This document shows positions 1 through 8,931 of a stretch of 64,000 bases of DNA, one piece after another. Origin of the DNA: Planctomycetota bacterium. Lineage in GTDB: Bacteria > Planctomycetota > Phycisphaerae > Phycisphaerales > SM1A02. A program made the position numbers and the translations under genes. The DNA is taken from assembly GCA_027618565.1 (NCBI GenBank), contig JAQCEQ010000003.1, positions 1-64,000 of the forward strand, written 5' to 3'. Each line of letters begins with the position of its first letter. The first letter of the stretch is position 1. The notes beneath the pieces were generated by a model, which saw only the letters and a program-made list of their open reading frames with translations, ran no database searches and had not been told where the DNA came from.

Positions 1-775
1 CCATGAGGACGACCGGCACGTAATCCCGCGCTAGCCGCTCGATCATGACTTGCCGAGCCGTACGGGCGTTCTCCGCCTCGCGGATCAGCGACTCCACCTT
101 GCCGATCGTCGTTTCGCCGGCGACCGCCGTGACCTGCACGTCGATCTGGCCGGTGAGGTTGGTGGTGCCCGCATACACATCGGTCCCGGCCTGCGCCTCG
201 ATCGGCACGGCCTCGCCCGTAAGACTGGCCTGGTTGATGCTGCTCGTGCCGGTCACGACGCGCCCGTCCACCGGGAGGTTTTCTCCGGGTCGCACGCGTA
301 CCACCTGGCCCGGGCGAACCGCCGCGAGGCTGACCTCGCGTTCTGCACCGTTGGAATCGACCAAGCGAGCCACGTGTGGAGTCAATTCCACCAAGTCCCG
401 GATCGCGCGCTGCGCACCCCACGCGGTCCGCGACAGCACCAGTTCGCTCAGCCAGAGAAAGAAGGCCAGGAATCCCGCCGGGAGGTAGAGGTCGTTCGCA
501 AACGCGGCGAGCACGGCAAGCGACGCCAGGCTGTCGCTGGATGGCGCGCCCGCCTTGAGTTCCCTCCAAGCCCCATGCACCAGCGGGGCCGCCACGATCG
601 CCGCACCGATGGCAGCGACCAGATTGGTCACGTCAGACCCGAAGCCAAAGAAGGACCCCCCGATCCACGACACCAGGAGAAGCACGCCACCCACCAGCGC
701 CACGAAGAGCTTGGACTCCAGCCGCGCCCCCGAGTTGGAGTCATCCACGGGGAGCAGGCCAGATTGGGCGGGCAT
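1..775 (-). CDS. Heavy-metal translocating P-type ATPase (P1B), N-terminal part, truncated by window edge
   Basis: The first 258 residues are visible; the phosphorylation (DKTGT) and ATP-binding domains lie beyond the left edge. Three hydrophobic stretches (about residues 22-45, 48-70 and 83-114) are followed by an actuator domain with the diagnostic TGE motif at residues 186-188, inside NQASLTGEAVPIEAQAG, after PGENLPVDG. This arrangement is typical of P1B metal-exporting ATPases (CopA/ZntA/CadA group). No N-terminal CxxC metal-binding domain is present before the first helix, so the metal cannot be guessed. The ATG at 775 is the only sensible start. It is divergent from gpsA with 142 nt between them. 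Family is certain; substrate is unknown. Confidence 0.9.
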   Translation of the reverse strand, partial: MPAQSGLLPVDDSNSGARLESKLFVALVGGVLLLVSWIGGSFFGFGSDVTNLVAAIGAAIVAAPLVHGAWRELKAGAPSSDSLASLAVLAAFANDLYLPAGFLAFFLWLSELVLSRTAWGAQRAIRDLVELTPHVARLVDSNGAEREVSLAAVRPGQVVRVRPGENLPVDGRVVTGTSSINQASLTGEAVPIEAQAGTDVYAGTTNLTGQIDVQVTAVAGETTIGKVESLIREAENARTARQVMIERLARDYVPVVLM

Positions 776-917
776 CGAGGTCACAGGGATGGAGCTCCGT
801 GGCTGGGACTGAATCGGACGCAGTGGAGACTATCACGCGTGGATCGATCCGCAGGTTCGACGCACGCACGAGATTGAGGCCGCTGCGGTGCCGATTCCCC
901 GTTCGTAGGATGGCGCG

Positions 918-1919
918 ATGAGCTCGCGTGCCACGATCCTCGGCGACGGTCAGATGGCCCTGGTGCTGGCCGAAGTCCTGGACCAGAATGGGTTCGCGGT
1001 CACCGTATGGAGCCCGACCGAGGAGTCCGGGCGCGCCCTGGCTGGAGACCGGAGCGCGCACCGGCTTCCCGGATACCAAGTGCCTCCATCGATCACGCTC
1101 ACCACGGACTCGGAGCTGGCTATCGGAGACGCGTCGGTTGTGGCATCCGCGATTCCGACGCCGTTCCTGCGGGCCACGATTGGTCGGCTCGCCGGTGCCC
1201 TCGCGGCCCGACGGGCCTCGGGCAACTTCCTGGTGGCCAGCGCCACCAAGGGGATCGAGTGCGTGACCGGCCGGCGCCCCAGCCAGATCTGGCACGAGTG
1301 CGCGTCGATCGATCCGGTGGTCGTGAGCGGCCCCAACATCGCGACAGAACTCATTCGCGAGTGTCCCGCGGCGATGGTGGCGTCACATCGAGAGGGCGCG
1401 TGCGCGGAAGCGATGCAGCGCTGCCTGTCGCGTCCCTGGCTCCGGGTCTACACCAATGACGACCCCATCGGCGTGGAATTGTGTGGTGCGCTGAAGAATG
1501 TGGTCGCGCTCGCGGCGGGCATGCTGGATGGCCTCGGCGCCGGCTACAACGCGAAGAGCATGCTGCTCGCCCGCGGATTGGCGGAGATGCGTCGGTTTGG
1601 CCTGGCATGCGGCGCGCGCGACGAGACCTTCATGGGGCTGGCTGGGGTTGGCGACCTGGCCACCACGTGCTTCTGCCCAGATGGGCGCAACCGGACGACT
1701 GGCGAGGCGCTCGCGCGTGGGGAGCCGCTCGAGCGCGTCCTGTCGCGCAGCACGTCCGTGATCGAAGGAGTGCCGACCGCGCGCGCCGTCGTGGAGCAGG
1801 GGCGCGCGCTGGGCATCGAGATGCCGATTGCCTCCGCGGTCGAGGGTGTCTGCGCGGGACGGCTCACCCCGCGCGAGGCCCTCGTGATGCTCATGGAACG
1901 AAACGCTCGGGGAGAGTGA
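918..1919 (+). CDS. gpsA: Glycerol-3-phosphate dehydrogenase [NAD(P)+]
   Basis: Converts dihydroxyacetone phosphate to sn-glycerol 3-phosphate, the backbone for phospholipid synthesis, in the cytoplasm. The 333-residue length matches the family. The N-terminal Rossmann loop is ILGDGQMA (GxGxxA type), followed by ATKGIE and a VVVSGPNIATE segment; family members usually have GPSFA here, so the Asn is a small variation. The helical C-terminal half has the catalytic-lysine region GALKNVVALAAGMLDGLG, then YNAKSMLLARGLAEM and GVGDLATTCF followed by GRNR. All landmarks are in order. It stands alone on the plus strand between a divergent P-type ATPase and the convergent ptsH. The ATG at 918 puts the Rossmann strand close to the N-terminus, as expected. 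Confidence 0.95.
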   Translation: MSSRATILGDGQMALVLAEVLDQNGFAVTVWSPTEESGRALAGDRSAHRLPGYQVPPSITLTTDSELAIGDASVVASAIPTPFLRATIGRLAGALAARRASGNFLVASATKGIECVTGRRPSQIWHECASIDPVVVSGPNIATELIRECPAAMVASHREGACAEAMQRCLSRPWLRVYTNDDPIGVELCGALKNVVALAAGMLDGLGAGYNAKSMLLARGLAEMRRFGLACGARDETFMGLAGVGDLATTCFCPDGRNRTTGEALARGEPLERVLSRSTSVIEGVPTARAVVEQGRALGIEMPIASAVEGVCAGRLTPREALVMLMERNARGE

Positions 1920-1955
1920 GTCTGGGCGCCGGGTCGCACTGCCGCCGCGAACGCG

Positions 1956-2225
1956 CTACTCGCCGCACCCGGATTTGACGAACTCGCCCAAGGCCGCCAA
2001 GGCCGCTTCGCTGTCAAGCCCCTCACAGGCGATCTCCAGTTGAGCGCCGCGCGTGGCGGCCAGGAGGAGCATCTGCATGATGCTCTTGCCGTCCACCACC
2101 TCGTCGCAGCCGCGCCGCCGGACGGACACGGCCGATTCAAAGGTCATCGCCAGCTGCACGAAGGCCATCGCCGGCCGCGCGTGCAGTCCAAGTTCGTTGG
2201 AGATGGTGACGGTCGCCGTCGGCAC
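1956..2225 (-). CDS. ptsH: HPr-family phosphocarrier protein (PTS, probably NPr-like)
   Basis: An 89-residue HPr fold. The phosphoryl-accepting His is H15 in NELGLHARPA, and the regulatory-serine region is VDGKSIMQMLLLAA with Ser at 48. In the phosphotransferase system HPr takes phosphate from Enzyme I and passes it to IIA proteins. The gene sits 4 nt downstream of ptsN, and hpf is upstream, so an NPr-like role in a nitrogen-type PTS is more likely than sugar uptake. This is inference from context: no Enzyme I, HPr kinase or sugar permease lies in the window. Presence of a Ser46-like site would allow HPrK control if that kinase exists elsewhere. Confidence 0.93.
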   Translation of the reverse strand: MPTATVTISNELGLHARPAMAFVQLAMTFESAVSVRRRGCDEVVDGKSIMQMLLLAATRGAQLEIACEGLDSEAALAALGEFVKSGCGE

Positions 2226-2229
2226 TGTG

Positions 2230-2709
2230 TCAGCTCATGGCGATCGCACCGGCTTCGTACTCCGCAACCAGGTCGGTGACGGCAGTGGGGCTCGTGGCGG
2301 AGAGGAGGAAACGCCGGAATTGGGCGTGTCCAAAAGCGGAAAAAATCAACTCCATCGCCTCCACATGAAGATCCGGCTTCGGTTCCGGCGTCACCATGAA
2401 AAAGACCCCGCGGACTGGTTCGCGGTCCAGCGACTTGAAGTCGATGCCAGCCACGGTCAGGCCGAACGCAGCGATCGGACTCTTGTCCCATGGAAGACGC
2501 GCATGCGGCACGGCTATGCCGTGGCCAAATCCGGTGGAGCCACGGCGCTCTCGCTTGAGGGCGAACTTGACCGCGTCCGCGGCCTCGGCGTCGGTGCAAG
2601 CCCCGGCGGCGGCCAGAGCGGAGGCCAGTTCCTGAATCGCATCATCGCGCTTGCTTGACTGCAGGGGGACGATGACGGCGCGTTGAATGAGAATCGAGGA
2701 AAGTTGCAT
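2230..2709 (-). CDS. ptsN: PTS IIA component, nitrogen-regulatory/fructose type
   Basis: A IIA domain of the mannitol/fructose/Ntr class, 159 residues from the chosen ATG. The active-site histidine is H69 in GFGHGIAVPHARLP, the standard phosphorylation motif. The domain begins directly at MQLSSILIQRAVIV, as in PtsN proteins, so I prefer the ATG at 2709 to the in-frame upstream ATG at 2757, which would add 16 residues with no domain match. Neither start has a clear Shine-Dalgarno motif. The standalone IIA lacks IIB and IIC domains, so it is probably regulatory. It lies between hpf and ptsH on the same strand, the order also seen around rpoN in proteobacteria, but rpoN itself is not here. Confidence 0.92.
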   Translation of the reverse strand: MQLSSILIQRAVIVPLQSSKRDDAIQELASALAAAGACTDAEAADAVKFALKRERRGSTGFGHGIAVPHARLPWDKSPIAAFGLTVAGIDFKSLDREPVRGVFFMVTPEPKPDLHVEAMELIFSAFGHAQFRRFLLSATSPTAVTDLVAEYEAGAIAMS

Positions 2710-2784
2710 GGCGGCGGTGCGGGTTCGTCCGCCGCCATGCGTCGCGCTCGAGGTCATCGAGGGATGGCGGTGCGCCGGTCGGGA

Positions 2785-3081
2785 TCAGGGCCGGCGGCGG
2801 CGGACTCGGCTCTTGTGGTCGGTCAACTGGCGGGCGGTACGGTCCACAGCCAGGTCGATGCACGCCACCAAGTCCTTGTGGTCGCAGGAACCGATGAACT
2901 CGGAGTGGCGCTCGACATCGCTGTGGATCTCCACATGGTAACCACGGCGGAGGCGCTCCACGACGACCGCAAATTGCCGCACCTTGTTGAAGTACTTGGT
3001 CAGCCGCCCCACCTTGCGGCGGATCGATGCCGCCACCAGATCTGACAGGTTCATGTGCTTCGCGCTGATCGTGATCACCAT
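2785..3081 (-). CDS. hpf: Ribosome hibernation-promoting factor, short HPF/YfiA type
   Basis: A 98-residue beta-alpha protein of the HPF/RaiA family. It starts MVITISAKHMNLSDLVAASIRR, continues with KVGRLTKYFNKV and has the family's VERLRRGYHVEIHSDVER strand region. It lacks the C-terminal dimerisation domain of long HPF, so it is the short form, which in other bacteria stabilises inactive ribosomes in stationary phase. The start at 3081 is fixed by a strong Shine-Dalgarno motif: AAGGAG ends 6 nt before the ATG. The longer reading from 3114 would run through this motif. It is the first gene of the hpf-ptsN-ptsH group and has a structured leader upstream. Confidence 0.92.
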   Translation of the reverse strand: MVITISAKHMNLSDLVAASIRRKVGRLTKYFNKVRQFAVVVERLRRGYHVEIHSDVERHSEFIGSCDHKDLVACIDLAVDRTARQLTDHKSRVRRRRP

Positions 3082-3373
3082 GGCCAACTCCTTTCGCTCG
3101 TGGTGCCAGGGCACCCGAGGTGTGCCGCCCCGTCCCGAAAGGAACGGGCTGGCGGTGCGTGGTCGCGGACGATGTCGCCCGCGCTCCGGCCGTTGCCGGA
3201 CGAGTATGGCCAGTTACGCACCGGCCATAGTCGGCGCCGATGGTCTCCACAAAGAATGTAGCGCCATTGTTCGCCCGGGGAAGTTTCCCCGGCCCCGAAT
3301 CCGAAAATCGACCCGATGCGTACGAATCGGGAGGCGCGGTCGGGCTTGGTCGGGTGGTGGCGGCTGGAGTCCA
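3082..3373. other. Intergenic region, structured leader of hpf
   Basis: This 292-nt gap between the metallopeptidase stop and the hpf start has no supported ORF. It holds three inverted repeats on the hpf-sense strand: CCGGGGAA/TTCCCCGG with a 2-nt centre at 3275-3292, a stem of CCCGTTCC with GGGACGGG at about 3132-3151, and GGCAC/GTGCC at about 3108-3124, close to the hpf Shine-Dalgarno motif. None has a T-run after it, so these are not classical terminators. I see no convincing -35/-10 pair. The region probably contains the promoter and 5' leader of hpf. Confidence 0.5.
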
Positions 3374-4915
3374 TCAACGTCGCGCGCGCCCCAAGGGGGC
3401 GAGCGTGGCTTCAACGGTCAGATACGCATCGCCCCGCCGGAAGCGCACGGTCACTTTCTCGCCAACTTTCCTCCGGGCTAGGTCGAGCTGCATTTCCAGA
3501 TGCGATCGCACCAGCCTTGTGCCAATCTGCACAATCACGTCGCCCTCGCGGATCCCGGCGCGCTCGGCCGGAGTCCCGGGAGCCACCGTCAGCACTTGCA
3601 CGCCGTCCCCGGCATCGGTTCCAGCCAGGCCCAGAGAGGCATCGCCCTGCTGGATCGTGTCGTCCACCTGGCCTCGGCGGCGTACCCATGACTTCCATGC
3701 GTCCTCCACCTTCTCGATCGGCTTGCCCCACACCGTCTCCAGCGCGCGCCGTCCCGAGGGGTCCTCCGCGTAGCGGTTGACATAGGCTCGATAGAACTCT
3801 TCCACCTTTCGCTGGCTGGCGAGGTGCTCGAAGATGCTCCGTGCCGTGGCGTAATTGAGCAACGACTGCGAGGGATCGACAAACTCCTCGCTTCCCAGAC
3901 GGAAGAGTCGATCCCAGGACGGGGCGACCCCGCGGTTGATCGCGTCCCAGACCACATTGTGCCGTTCGTTGGGGCGAAAACGGATGCGTCCAGAATCGGT
4001 GAGTTCATAGGCCTCGTGCAGGGCGGCGAGCCCTTCCATGATCCAGATCGGGTGGCGCTGCCGGAGGCGATCCATGTGCCCCCAGTGCATCGCGTGCGTG
4101 AACTCGTGGCGGAGGCTTGAGCCGATGTCGCGCGACACCAGCGCTCGCTCGCCATGGTCGTAGACACCGCCCTGGGTGGGACCATTCGGTTCGTCGGAGA
4201 CCTCCAGGTAGAGCTTGGCGTCCTCCAGGGTGGGGATCGCGACGACGACGGTGTCGGGCTGCGCCTCGACAAAGAACGCCTCGATCAGGTGGTCAGCCAG
4301 GGAGCGGATCTGGGACTTCATCTCTCCGTCCGCCACGGGATCGAGCGACGAGATGAAGATCAGCTTGCGTACCGTGTCGCGCTCGTACCGGTACGCCGTC
4401 TCGCCGTGCCGCGACTTCCAGTCCTCCAGGACGCGCTCGGCCCGTCCAGTCGGCCCGGGACCGATTCCCGCGCGGTCCGTCCCGCCGTTGCCGCGCCTGG
4501 GAGCGGATCGAATCGAGTCCCTCACCGCGACGACAGATTCCCAGGACTCGTGGCTGCGCAGTGGCGCCAGGTCCTCGTCCGCATCCATGTGATCCCACTC
4601 CATGAAGCCGGCGTGCATCGCCTGGCGCAGGCTGTCCGCCGCCCGACGCTGGTCGCCCAGCTGCGACTGGGCGCACGCGAGGTTGTAGAGCATGAGCTCG
4701 TCGTCGGGGTGGCCCTGCAGCCACTCTCGCGCGAACCGATCGGCATCGTTCCAGCGTCCGGCGCGCCCCAGGTCACCCAGTGTTTTCAGCGCCGCGCCAC
4801 GGGCATCGGAGAGCGTCGGGGCACCCTGCACCGGGGATGCGCACGCCCCGCTTCCCGCGGCAGGGCATGAACCGATCGCGGCGGCGAGGAGTGCAAGCGC
4901 GACGAGACGCCTCAT
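3374..4915 (-). CDS. Secreted/lipoprotein metallopeptidase with helical-repeat N-terminus and C-terminal PDZ domain
   Basis: 513 residues from the ATG at 4915. The N-terminus MRRLVALALLAAAIGSC looks like a lipoprotein or Sec signal with Cys17. Residues about 35-135 form TPR-like helices (YNLACAQSQLGDQRRAADSLRQAM). The middle carries a gluzincin zinc motif: HEFTH at 270-274 with a downstream E294 in WIMEGLAALHE, as in MA-clan peptidases. The last 90 residues are a PDZ domain (APGTPAERAGIREGDVIVQIG). It is therefore probably an envelope zinc peptidase, substrate unknown. Longer upstream reading in this frame has no family match and overlaps purN. It is the last gene of the gcvH-uvrBA run, 10 nt after purN. 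Confidence 0.85.
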   Translation of the reverse strand: MRRLVALALLAAAIGSCPAAGSGACASPVQGAPTLSDARGAALKTLGDLGRAGRWNDADRFAREWLQGHPDDELMLYNLACAQSQLGDQRRAADSLRQAMHAGFMEWDHMDADEDLAPLRSHESWESVVAVRDSIRSAPRRGNGGTDRAGIGPGPTGRAERVLEDWKSRHGETAYRYERDTVRKLIFISSLDPVADGEMKSQIRSLADHLIEAFFVEAQPDTVVVAIPTLEDAKLYLEVSDEPNGPTQGGVYDHGERALVSRDIGSSLRHEFTHAMHWGHMDRLRQRHPIWIMEGLAALHEAYELTDSGRIRFRPNERHNVVWDAINRGVAPSWDRLFRLGSEEFVDPSQSLLNYATARSIFEHLASQRKVEEFYRAYVNRYAEDPSGRRALETVWGKPIEKVEDAWKSWVRRRGQVDDTIQQGDASLGLAGTDAGDGVQVLTVAPGTPAERAGIREGDVIVQIGTRLVRSHLEMQLDLARRKVGEKVTVRFRRGDAYLTVEATLAPLGRARR

Positions 4916-4925
4916 GCCACCCACT

Positions 4926-5516
4926 CTAGTCGGCGCGGGACGCCCGGTGCCAACGAGTGATCGCTTCCGGCCACGCAGCCAGCTCTTCCTCGAAGACCCG
5001 TTGTGCGAGGATCTCTGGAGTGTCGCCAGGGAGGACGGGGCAGCGACGCTGGAGCAGGGGAGGTCCGTGGTCGTACTCCTCATCGACTTCGTGGATCGTG
5101 CATCCGCTCTCGCGGTCGCCCGCGTCCAGAACCGCCCGGTGGACGCGGAGTCCCCACATGCCCGCCCCGCCGTGCCGTGGGAGAAGTGCCGGGTGGACAT
5201 TGAGGCATCGCCCTCTCCATGCGTCGACGCGGAACTTTTGCATGTAGCCGCACAGGCACACGAGCCTGACGCCGTGGTCGGTCAGCGCCTGGTCGATGCG
5301 GTCGTCGAGCCCGTCTCCGCCAGACATCACCAGCGTGTGGATGCCATCGGCCCGGCAACGGGCAACCGCCTGGACACTCTCCCGGGTGGCGATGACGATC
5401 CCCACGCGCCCATGGATTCTCCCGCTGCGGCAGAGCTCGTGGAGGTGGCTCACCGTCCGGCCACTGCCAGAAACGAGGCATCCGAGCACGGTCGGCTGGT
5501 CAATGGCGCAGCACAT
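4926..5516 (-). CDS. purN: Phosphoribosylglycinamide formyltransferase (GAR transformylase)
   Basis: 196 residues of the folate-dependent formyltransferase fold, third step of de novo purine synthesis (GAR to FGAR). The start region VLGCLVSGSGRTVSHL matches the phosphate-binding SGxGSN loop in degenerate form. The active-site block CLNVHPALLPRHGGAG contains the conserved His-Pro pair, and SGCTIHEVDEEYDHGP matches the loop carrying the catalytic Asp. The first glycine loop is divergent (GSGRTVS rather than GSGSNLQ), so activity should be tested if it matters. The gene is 9 nt downstream of the thioesterase and 10 nt upstream of the metallopeptidase in the same operon. purD is elsewhere in the window at 55042-56400. 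Confidence 0.88.
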   Translation of the reverse strand: MCCAIDQPTVLGCLVSGSGRTVSHLHELCRSGRIHGRVGIVIATRESVQAVARCRADGIHTLVMSGGDGLDDRIDQALTDHGVRLVCLCGYMQKFRVDAWRGRCLNVHPALLPRHGGAGMWGLRVHRAVLDAGDRESGCTIHEVDEEYDHGPPLLQRRCPVLPGDTPEILAQRVFEEELAAWPEAITRWHRASRAD

Positions 5517-5525
5517 GCGACTCGC

Positions 5526-5912
5526 TCAGGCCCGGGGGGCCTTCCACGGAATGGGATGCCCCGCTCGGTCGATGCACACCATCGTCACGACACCCTCGGT
5601 CACCAGTTGCGTGCGGAGGTCTTCGTGGTTCTCCGACTCCACGCGAACGCGCACGGAGAGGCTGGTCGTGCCTTCGCGTTCCGTCTTGGTGAAGAGCGTC
5701 ACGATGTCGCCCGTGCGGACGGGCGCGTGGAACTGCAGGGTGTCCACGGCACGCGTGACCCAACGGCGAGGCTGCACTCGCTGCGCATGCGCGAAGGCCG
5801 CCTGGTCCACCAGGCTCATGATGTAGCCGCCAAAGATCGTCCCGACATGATTCGTGTCGCGTGGCATGGGGACCACACGGAGCGTCGTCTCAAATCCTTC
5901 GGGTGCCTTCAT
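5526..5912 (-). CDS. Acyl-CoA thioesterase, hotdog fold (YciA-like)
   Basis: 128 residues, single hotdog domain hydrolysing acyl-CoA thioesters. The signature MPRDTNHVGTIFGGYIMSLVDQAAF matches the YciA/BACH family, including the catalytic Asp and the glycine loop (quoted here in part). AVDTLQFHAPVRTGDIV is the second family strand pair. The start is fixed at 5912 because its ATG shares four bases (ATGA) with the uvrA stop codon; the longer reading from 5948 would extend into uvrA. The coupling to uvrA looks like operon packing rather than shared function. Its acyl-chain preference cannot be read from sequence. Confidence 0.88.
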   Translation of the reverse strand: MKAPEGFETTLRVVPMPRDTNHVGTIFGGYIMSLVDQAAFAHAQRVQPRRWVTRAVDTLQFHAPVRTGDIVTLFTKTEREGTTSLSVRVRVESENHEDLRTQLVTEGVVTMVCIDRAGHPIPWKAPRA

Positions 5913-8900
5913 CGGCGGGATGATCCCACCGCCGCGCGTGCGCCGCAAGCGGACTTCGGCGCTCGGAGCGGTGCGCGAGAGGCACCGCCGGCCTGGTTAC
6001 CAAACCTCGTCGCGAGGTACTGCCCGGTGAAACTGCTCGGATGCCTGGCCAGGTCCTCCGGGGTGCCGCTCCCCACCACGGTGCCTCCACGCAGGCCACC
6101 CTCCGGGCCGAGATCGATGATCCAATCGGCGCACTTGATGACATCCAGGTTGTGCTCGATGACGACCAGCGTGTGCCCGGCGTCCGCCAACCGCTGGAAC
6201 ACCGTCAGCAGTCGATCCACATCGCAGAAATGAAGCCCGGTGGTGGGCTCGTCCAGCACATAGAGCGTGTGCCCGTGGGTCGCTGCGCCCAGCTCGGTGG
6301 CCAGCTTGACGCGCTGCGCCTCGCCGCCGGACATCGTGGTGCTGGGCTGCCCCAACTGCATGTAGCCCAACCCCACATCGTTGAGGGCCTTGAGGAGCCG
6401 GTGCGCCTTGGGGTGAGCCTCGAAGAACGAGGTCGCATCCTCGATGGTCATCTGGAGGATGTCGGCGATCGATTGTCCGCGGTACTTGACTTCAAGGGTC
6501 TGTGGATTGAATCGCAAGCCGCGGCACGCTTCGCAGGTCACGAACACATCCGGGAGGAAGTGCATCTCGATCTTGCGCACACCCTGTCCCTGGCAGGTCT
6601 CGCAGCGGCCGCCCTTGACATTGAAGGAGAACCGCCCGGGCTCGTAGCCGCGGATCCGCGCCTCCGGCACTCGCGCGAACACCTTGCGGACCTCGTCAAA
6701 AACGCCCGTGTAGGTCGCAGGGTTGCTTCGCGGGGTGCGACCGATCGGCGACTGGTCCACCTCCACAACGCGCTCGATGCCGGTGAGCCCCGAGATGTCC
6801 TGGTGTGCCCCCGGGATCTCCTTGGAGCCAAGGACCGTGCGCCGCACTGCGCGGAGGAGGATGTCGTTGACCAGCGTGCTCTTCCCGCTGCCGCTCACGC
6901 CGGTCACGCAGACGAACCCGCCCAGCGGCACATCCACATCGATCGACCGAAGGTTGTGTTCGGCCGCACCCCTGATGTGCACCGCGCGGCGGATGGGGTC
7001 CATCGGGCGCCGGGTCATGGGGACCGCGATGAACTTTCGCCCAGAGAGGTAGTCCGCGGTGGAACTGCCGACATGCGGGAGGATGTCGGCGAGTGTGCCC
7101 TGCGCCACAATCGTCCCGCCATGCCGTCCCGGACCAGGGCCGATATCGACGATGTGGTCGGCGCTGCGGATGACATCCTCGTCGTGCTCCACCACCAGAA
7201 CCGTGTTCCCCAGTTCCGTGAGGTGCCGGAGGGTCGTGAGGAGCCGGTCGTTGTCACGCTGGTGGAGCCCGATCGTGGGCTCGTCCAGGACATAGGCCAC
7301 GCCGACCAGGCCCGATCCCACCTGCGTCGCAAGGCGGATCCGCTGAGCCTCGCCGCCGGAGAGGGTGCCGCTGGAGCGGTTCAGCGTGAGGTAGTCCAGC
7401 CCGACGGACTCCAGGAAGCCGAGCCGCGCCTCGATCTCCTTGCGGATGGGCGCGGCAATGGTGGTGGCGTTTTCTCCGAGGTCCATGTCGCGGGCGAACG
7501 CGCGCGCCTGCGAGACATTCATCGCCGTGAGGTCGGAGATGCTGCGGGAGCCTCCGGGGCCGGCCACCGTGACGGCGAGCGCTTCCGGCTTGAGTCGTGC
7601 GCCCAGGCAGGCCTCGCATCGCACCGGGCGGAGGTACGCACGCAGCCGCTCACGCACCAACTCCGACTCGCTCTCAAGCATGCGACGGCGCAAGTTGGGC
7701 AGCACGCCTTCGAAGCGAAGGCCGAGCGCCTTGGTGTCGTCGTCGGTCGTTCCCTCAAGGAGCACGCGCCGCGCCGTCGCGCTGAGCGAGGCCATGGGCG
7801 TGGAGCGGGGGAGGTCAAGCGCCTGCAGAAACTTTCGGAGCTGCCTGCCGTACCACGCATTCATGCGCGGTCCATTTCGGCTCCATGGCTCGATCGCGCC
7901 GTCGCCCACGCCGGCGGACTCGTCGGGCAGGATGAGCTCGACAATGAACTCATCGCGCGTCCCCAGGCCACTGCAGGTGGTGCAGGCACCCTGCGGCGAG
8001 TTGAACGAAAAGAGGCGAGGCTCCAATTCTTCCAGCGCACACTCGGGGTGTTCCGCACAGGAGTGCCGGTCGCTGAATCGAGCCTCCTCCCGGGATCCGT
8101 CTGGCTGCTCAATGAGTGCCACCAGCGCGCCAAGCCCAGCCTTGAGCGTGGTCTCCACGCTTTCGGCCAGTCGCTGCCGGTCTTCCGGCTTGACTTCCAG
8201 TCGATCCACCACCGCCTCGATCGTGTGTTTCTCGTATCGACCCAGCTTGAGCGGGTTCTCGCCGGGCTCCTTGAGCGCGTCGCGCAGGTCGATCATCGTG
8301 CCATTGACGCGGGCGCGCACGAATCCTGCCTTGCGCATGGCTTCAAGTGCGTCGCGGTGGAATCCCTTTCGTGCGCGAATCACCGGCGCGCACAAGAGAA
8401 GGCGCTTCCCGCTTGAGCGCTCCAGCAGCCGTTCCACGATGACGGATGCCGCCGTGGCAACGATGGGGAGGCCGCAGGTCGCGCCCGCCTCATCGACATG
8501 CCAACAGGTGGGAGTGCCGCAGCGCGCAAAGAGGAGCCGCAAGTAGTCGTAGATCTCCGTGGTCGTGGCCACGGTCGAGCGCGGCGTGTGGCCGCCGGTG
8601 CGCTGCCCGATGGCGATCGTCGGAGGAAGTCCCTCCACGCTCTCCACCGCGGGCTTCTGCACTTGGTCCAGGAACTGGCGCGCGTACGCAGAGAGGCTCT
8701 CCATGTACTTGCGCTGGCCCTCGGCGAAGATCGTGTCAAACGCCAGCGAACTCTTCCCCGAGCCGCTGGGGCCGGTCAAGACCACCAGCTTGTCGCGCGG
8801 GATGTCGACATCGATCCCCTTGAGGTTGTGTTCGCGTGCGCCCCGCACGCGGATGCAGTGGGATCCATCACCCAGGCTCGATGGGCGCTGCGGGGACGAC

Positions 8901-8920
8901 TTGGCGGCGCGGCGAGCCAT
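5909..8920 (-). CDS. uvrA: Excinuclease ABC subunit A
   Basis: 1003 residues, full length. UvrA dimers recognise bulky DNA lesions and load UvrB in nucleotide excision repair. Two ABC modules are present, with Walker A motifs GPSGSGKSS (residues 50-58) and GVSGSGKST in the second half, and two signature/Walker B sets ([26 protein letters not shown]). The first zinc finger is slightly unusual: the leading ligand pair reads HPEC rather than CxxC, followed by CTTC. The second finger is standard (CETC and CEAC). It lies 11 nt downstream of uvrB, so both repair subunits are co-transcribed. The ATG at 8920 gives the expected N-terminus with [19 protein letters not shown]. Confidence 0.98.
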   Translation of the reverse strand: MARRAAKSSPQRPSSLGDGSHCIRVRGAREHNLKGIDVDIPRDKLVVLTGPSGSGKSSLAFDTIFAEGQRKYMESLSAYARQFLDQVQKPAVESVEGLPPTIAIGQRTGGHTPRSTVATTTEIYDYLRLLFARCGTPTCWHVDEAGATCGLPIVATAASVIVERLLERSSGKRLLLCAPVIRARKGFHRDALEAMRKAGFVRARVNGTMIDLRDALKEPGENPLKLGRYEKHTIEAVVDRLEVKPEDRQRLAESVETTLKAGLGALVALIEQPDGSREEARFSDRHSCAEHPECALEELEPRLFSFNSPQGACTTCSGLGTRDEFIVELILPDESAGVGDGAIEPWSRNGPRMNAWYGRQLRKFLQALDLPRSTPMASLSATARRVLLEGTTDDDTKALGLRFEGVLPNLRRRMLESESELVRERLRAYLRPVRCEACLGARLKPEALAVTVAGPGGSRSISDLTAMNVSQARAFARDMDLGENATTIAAPIRKEIEARLGFLESVGLDYLTLNRSSGTLSGGEAQRIRLATQVGSGLVGVAYVLDEPTIGLHQRDNDRLLTTLRHLTELGNTVLVVEHDEDVIRSADHIVDIGPGPGRHGGTIVAQGTLADILPHVGSSTADYLSGRKFIAVPMTRRPMDPIRRAVHIRGAAEHNLRSIDVDVPLGGFVCVTGVSGSGKSTLVNDILLRAVRRTVLGSKEIPGAHQDISGLTGIERVVEVDQSPIGRTPRSNPATYTGVFDEVRKVFARVPEARIRGYEPGRFSFNVKGGRCETCQGQGVRKIEMHFLPDVFVTCEACRGLRFNPQTLEVKYRGQSIADILQMTIEDATSFFEAHPKAHRLLKALNDVGLGYMQLGQPSTTMSGGEAQRVKLATELGAATHGHTLYVLDEPTTGLHFCDVDRLLTVFQRLADAGHTLVVIEHNLDVIKCADWIIDLGPEGGLRGGTVVGSGTPEDLARHPSSFTGQYLATRFGNQAGGASRAPLRAPKSACGARAAVGSSRR

Positions 8921-8931
8921 GGAGGTCCAGT

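Noticed and set aside
3275-3292. CCGGGGAA/TTCCCCGG stem as the terminator of the metallopeptidase gene
   Set aside because: No T-run follows on either strand and it lies 82 nt past the stop codon.
6041-8416. Plus-strand ORF of 791 codons opposite uvrA
   Set aside because: Antisense shadow of an intact uvrA; composition rich in Arg/His with no domain.
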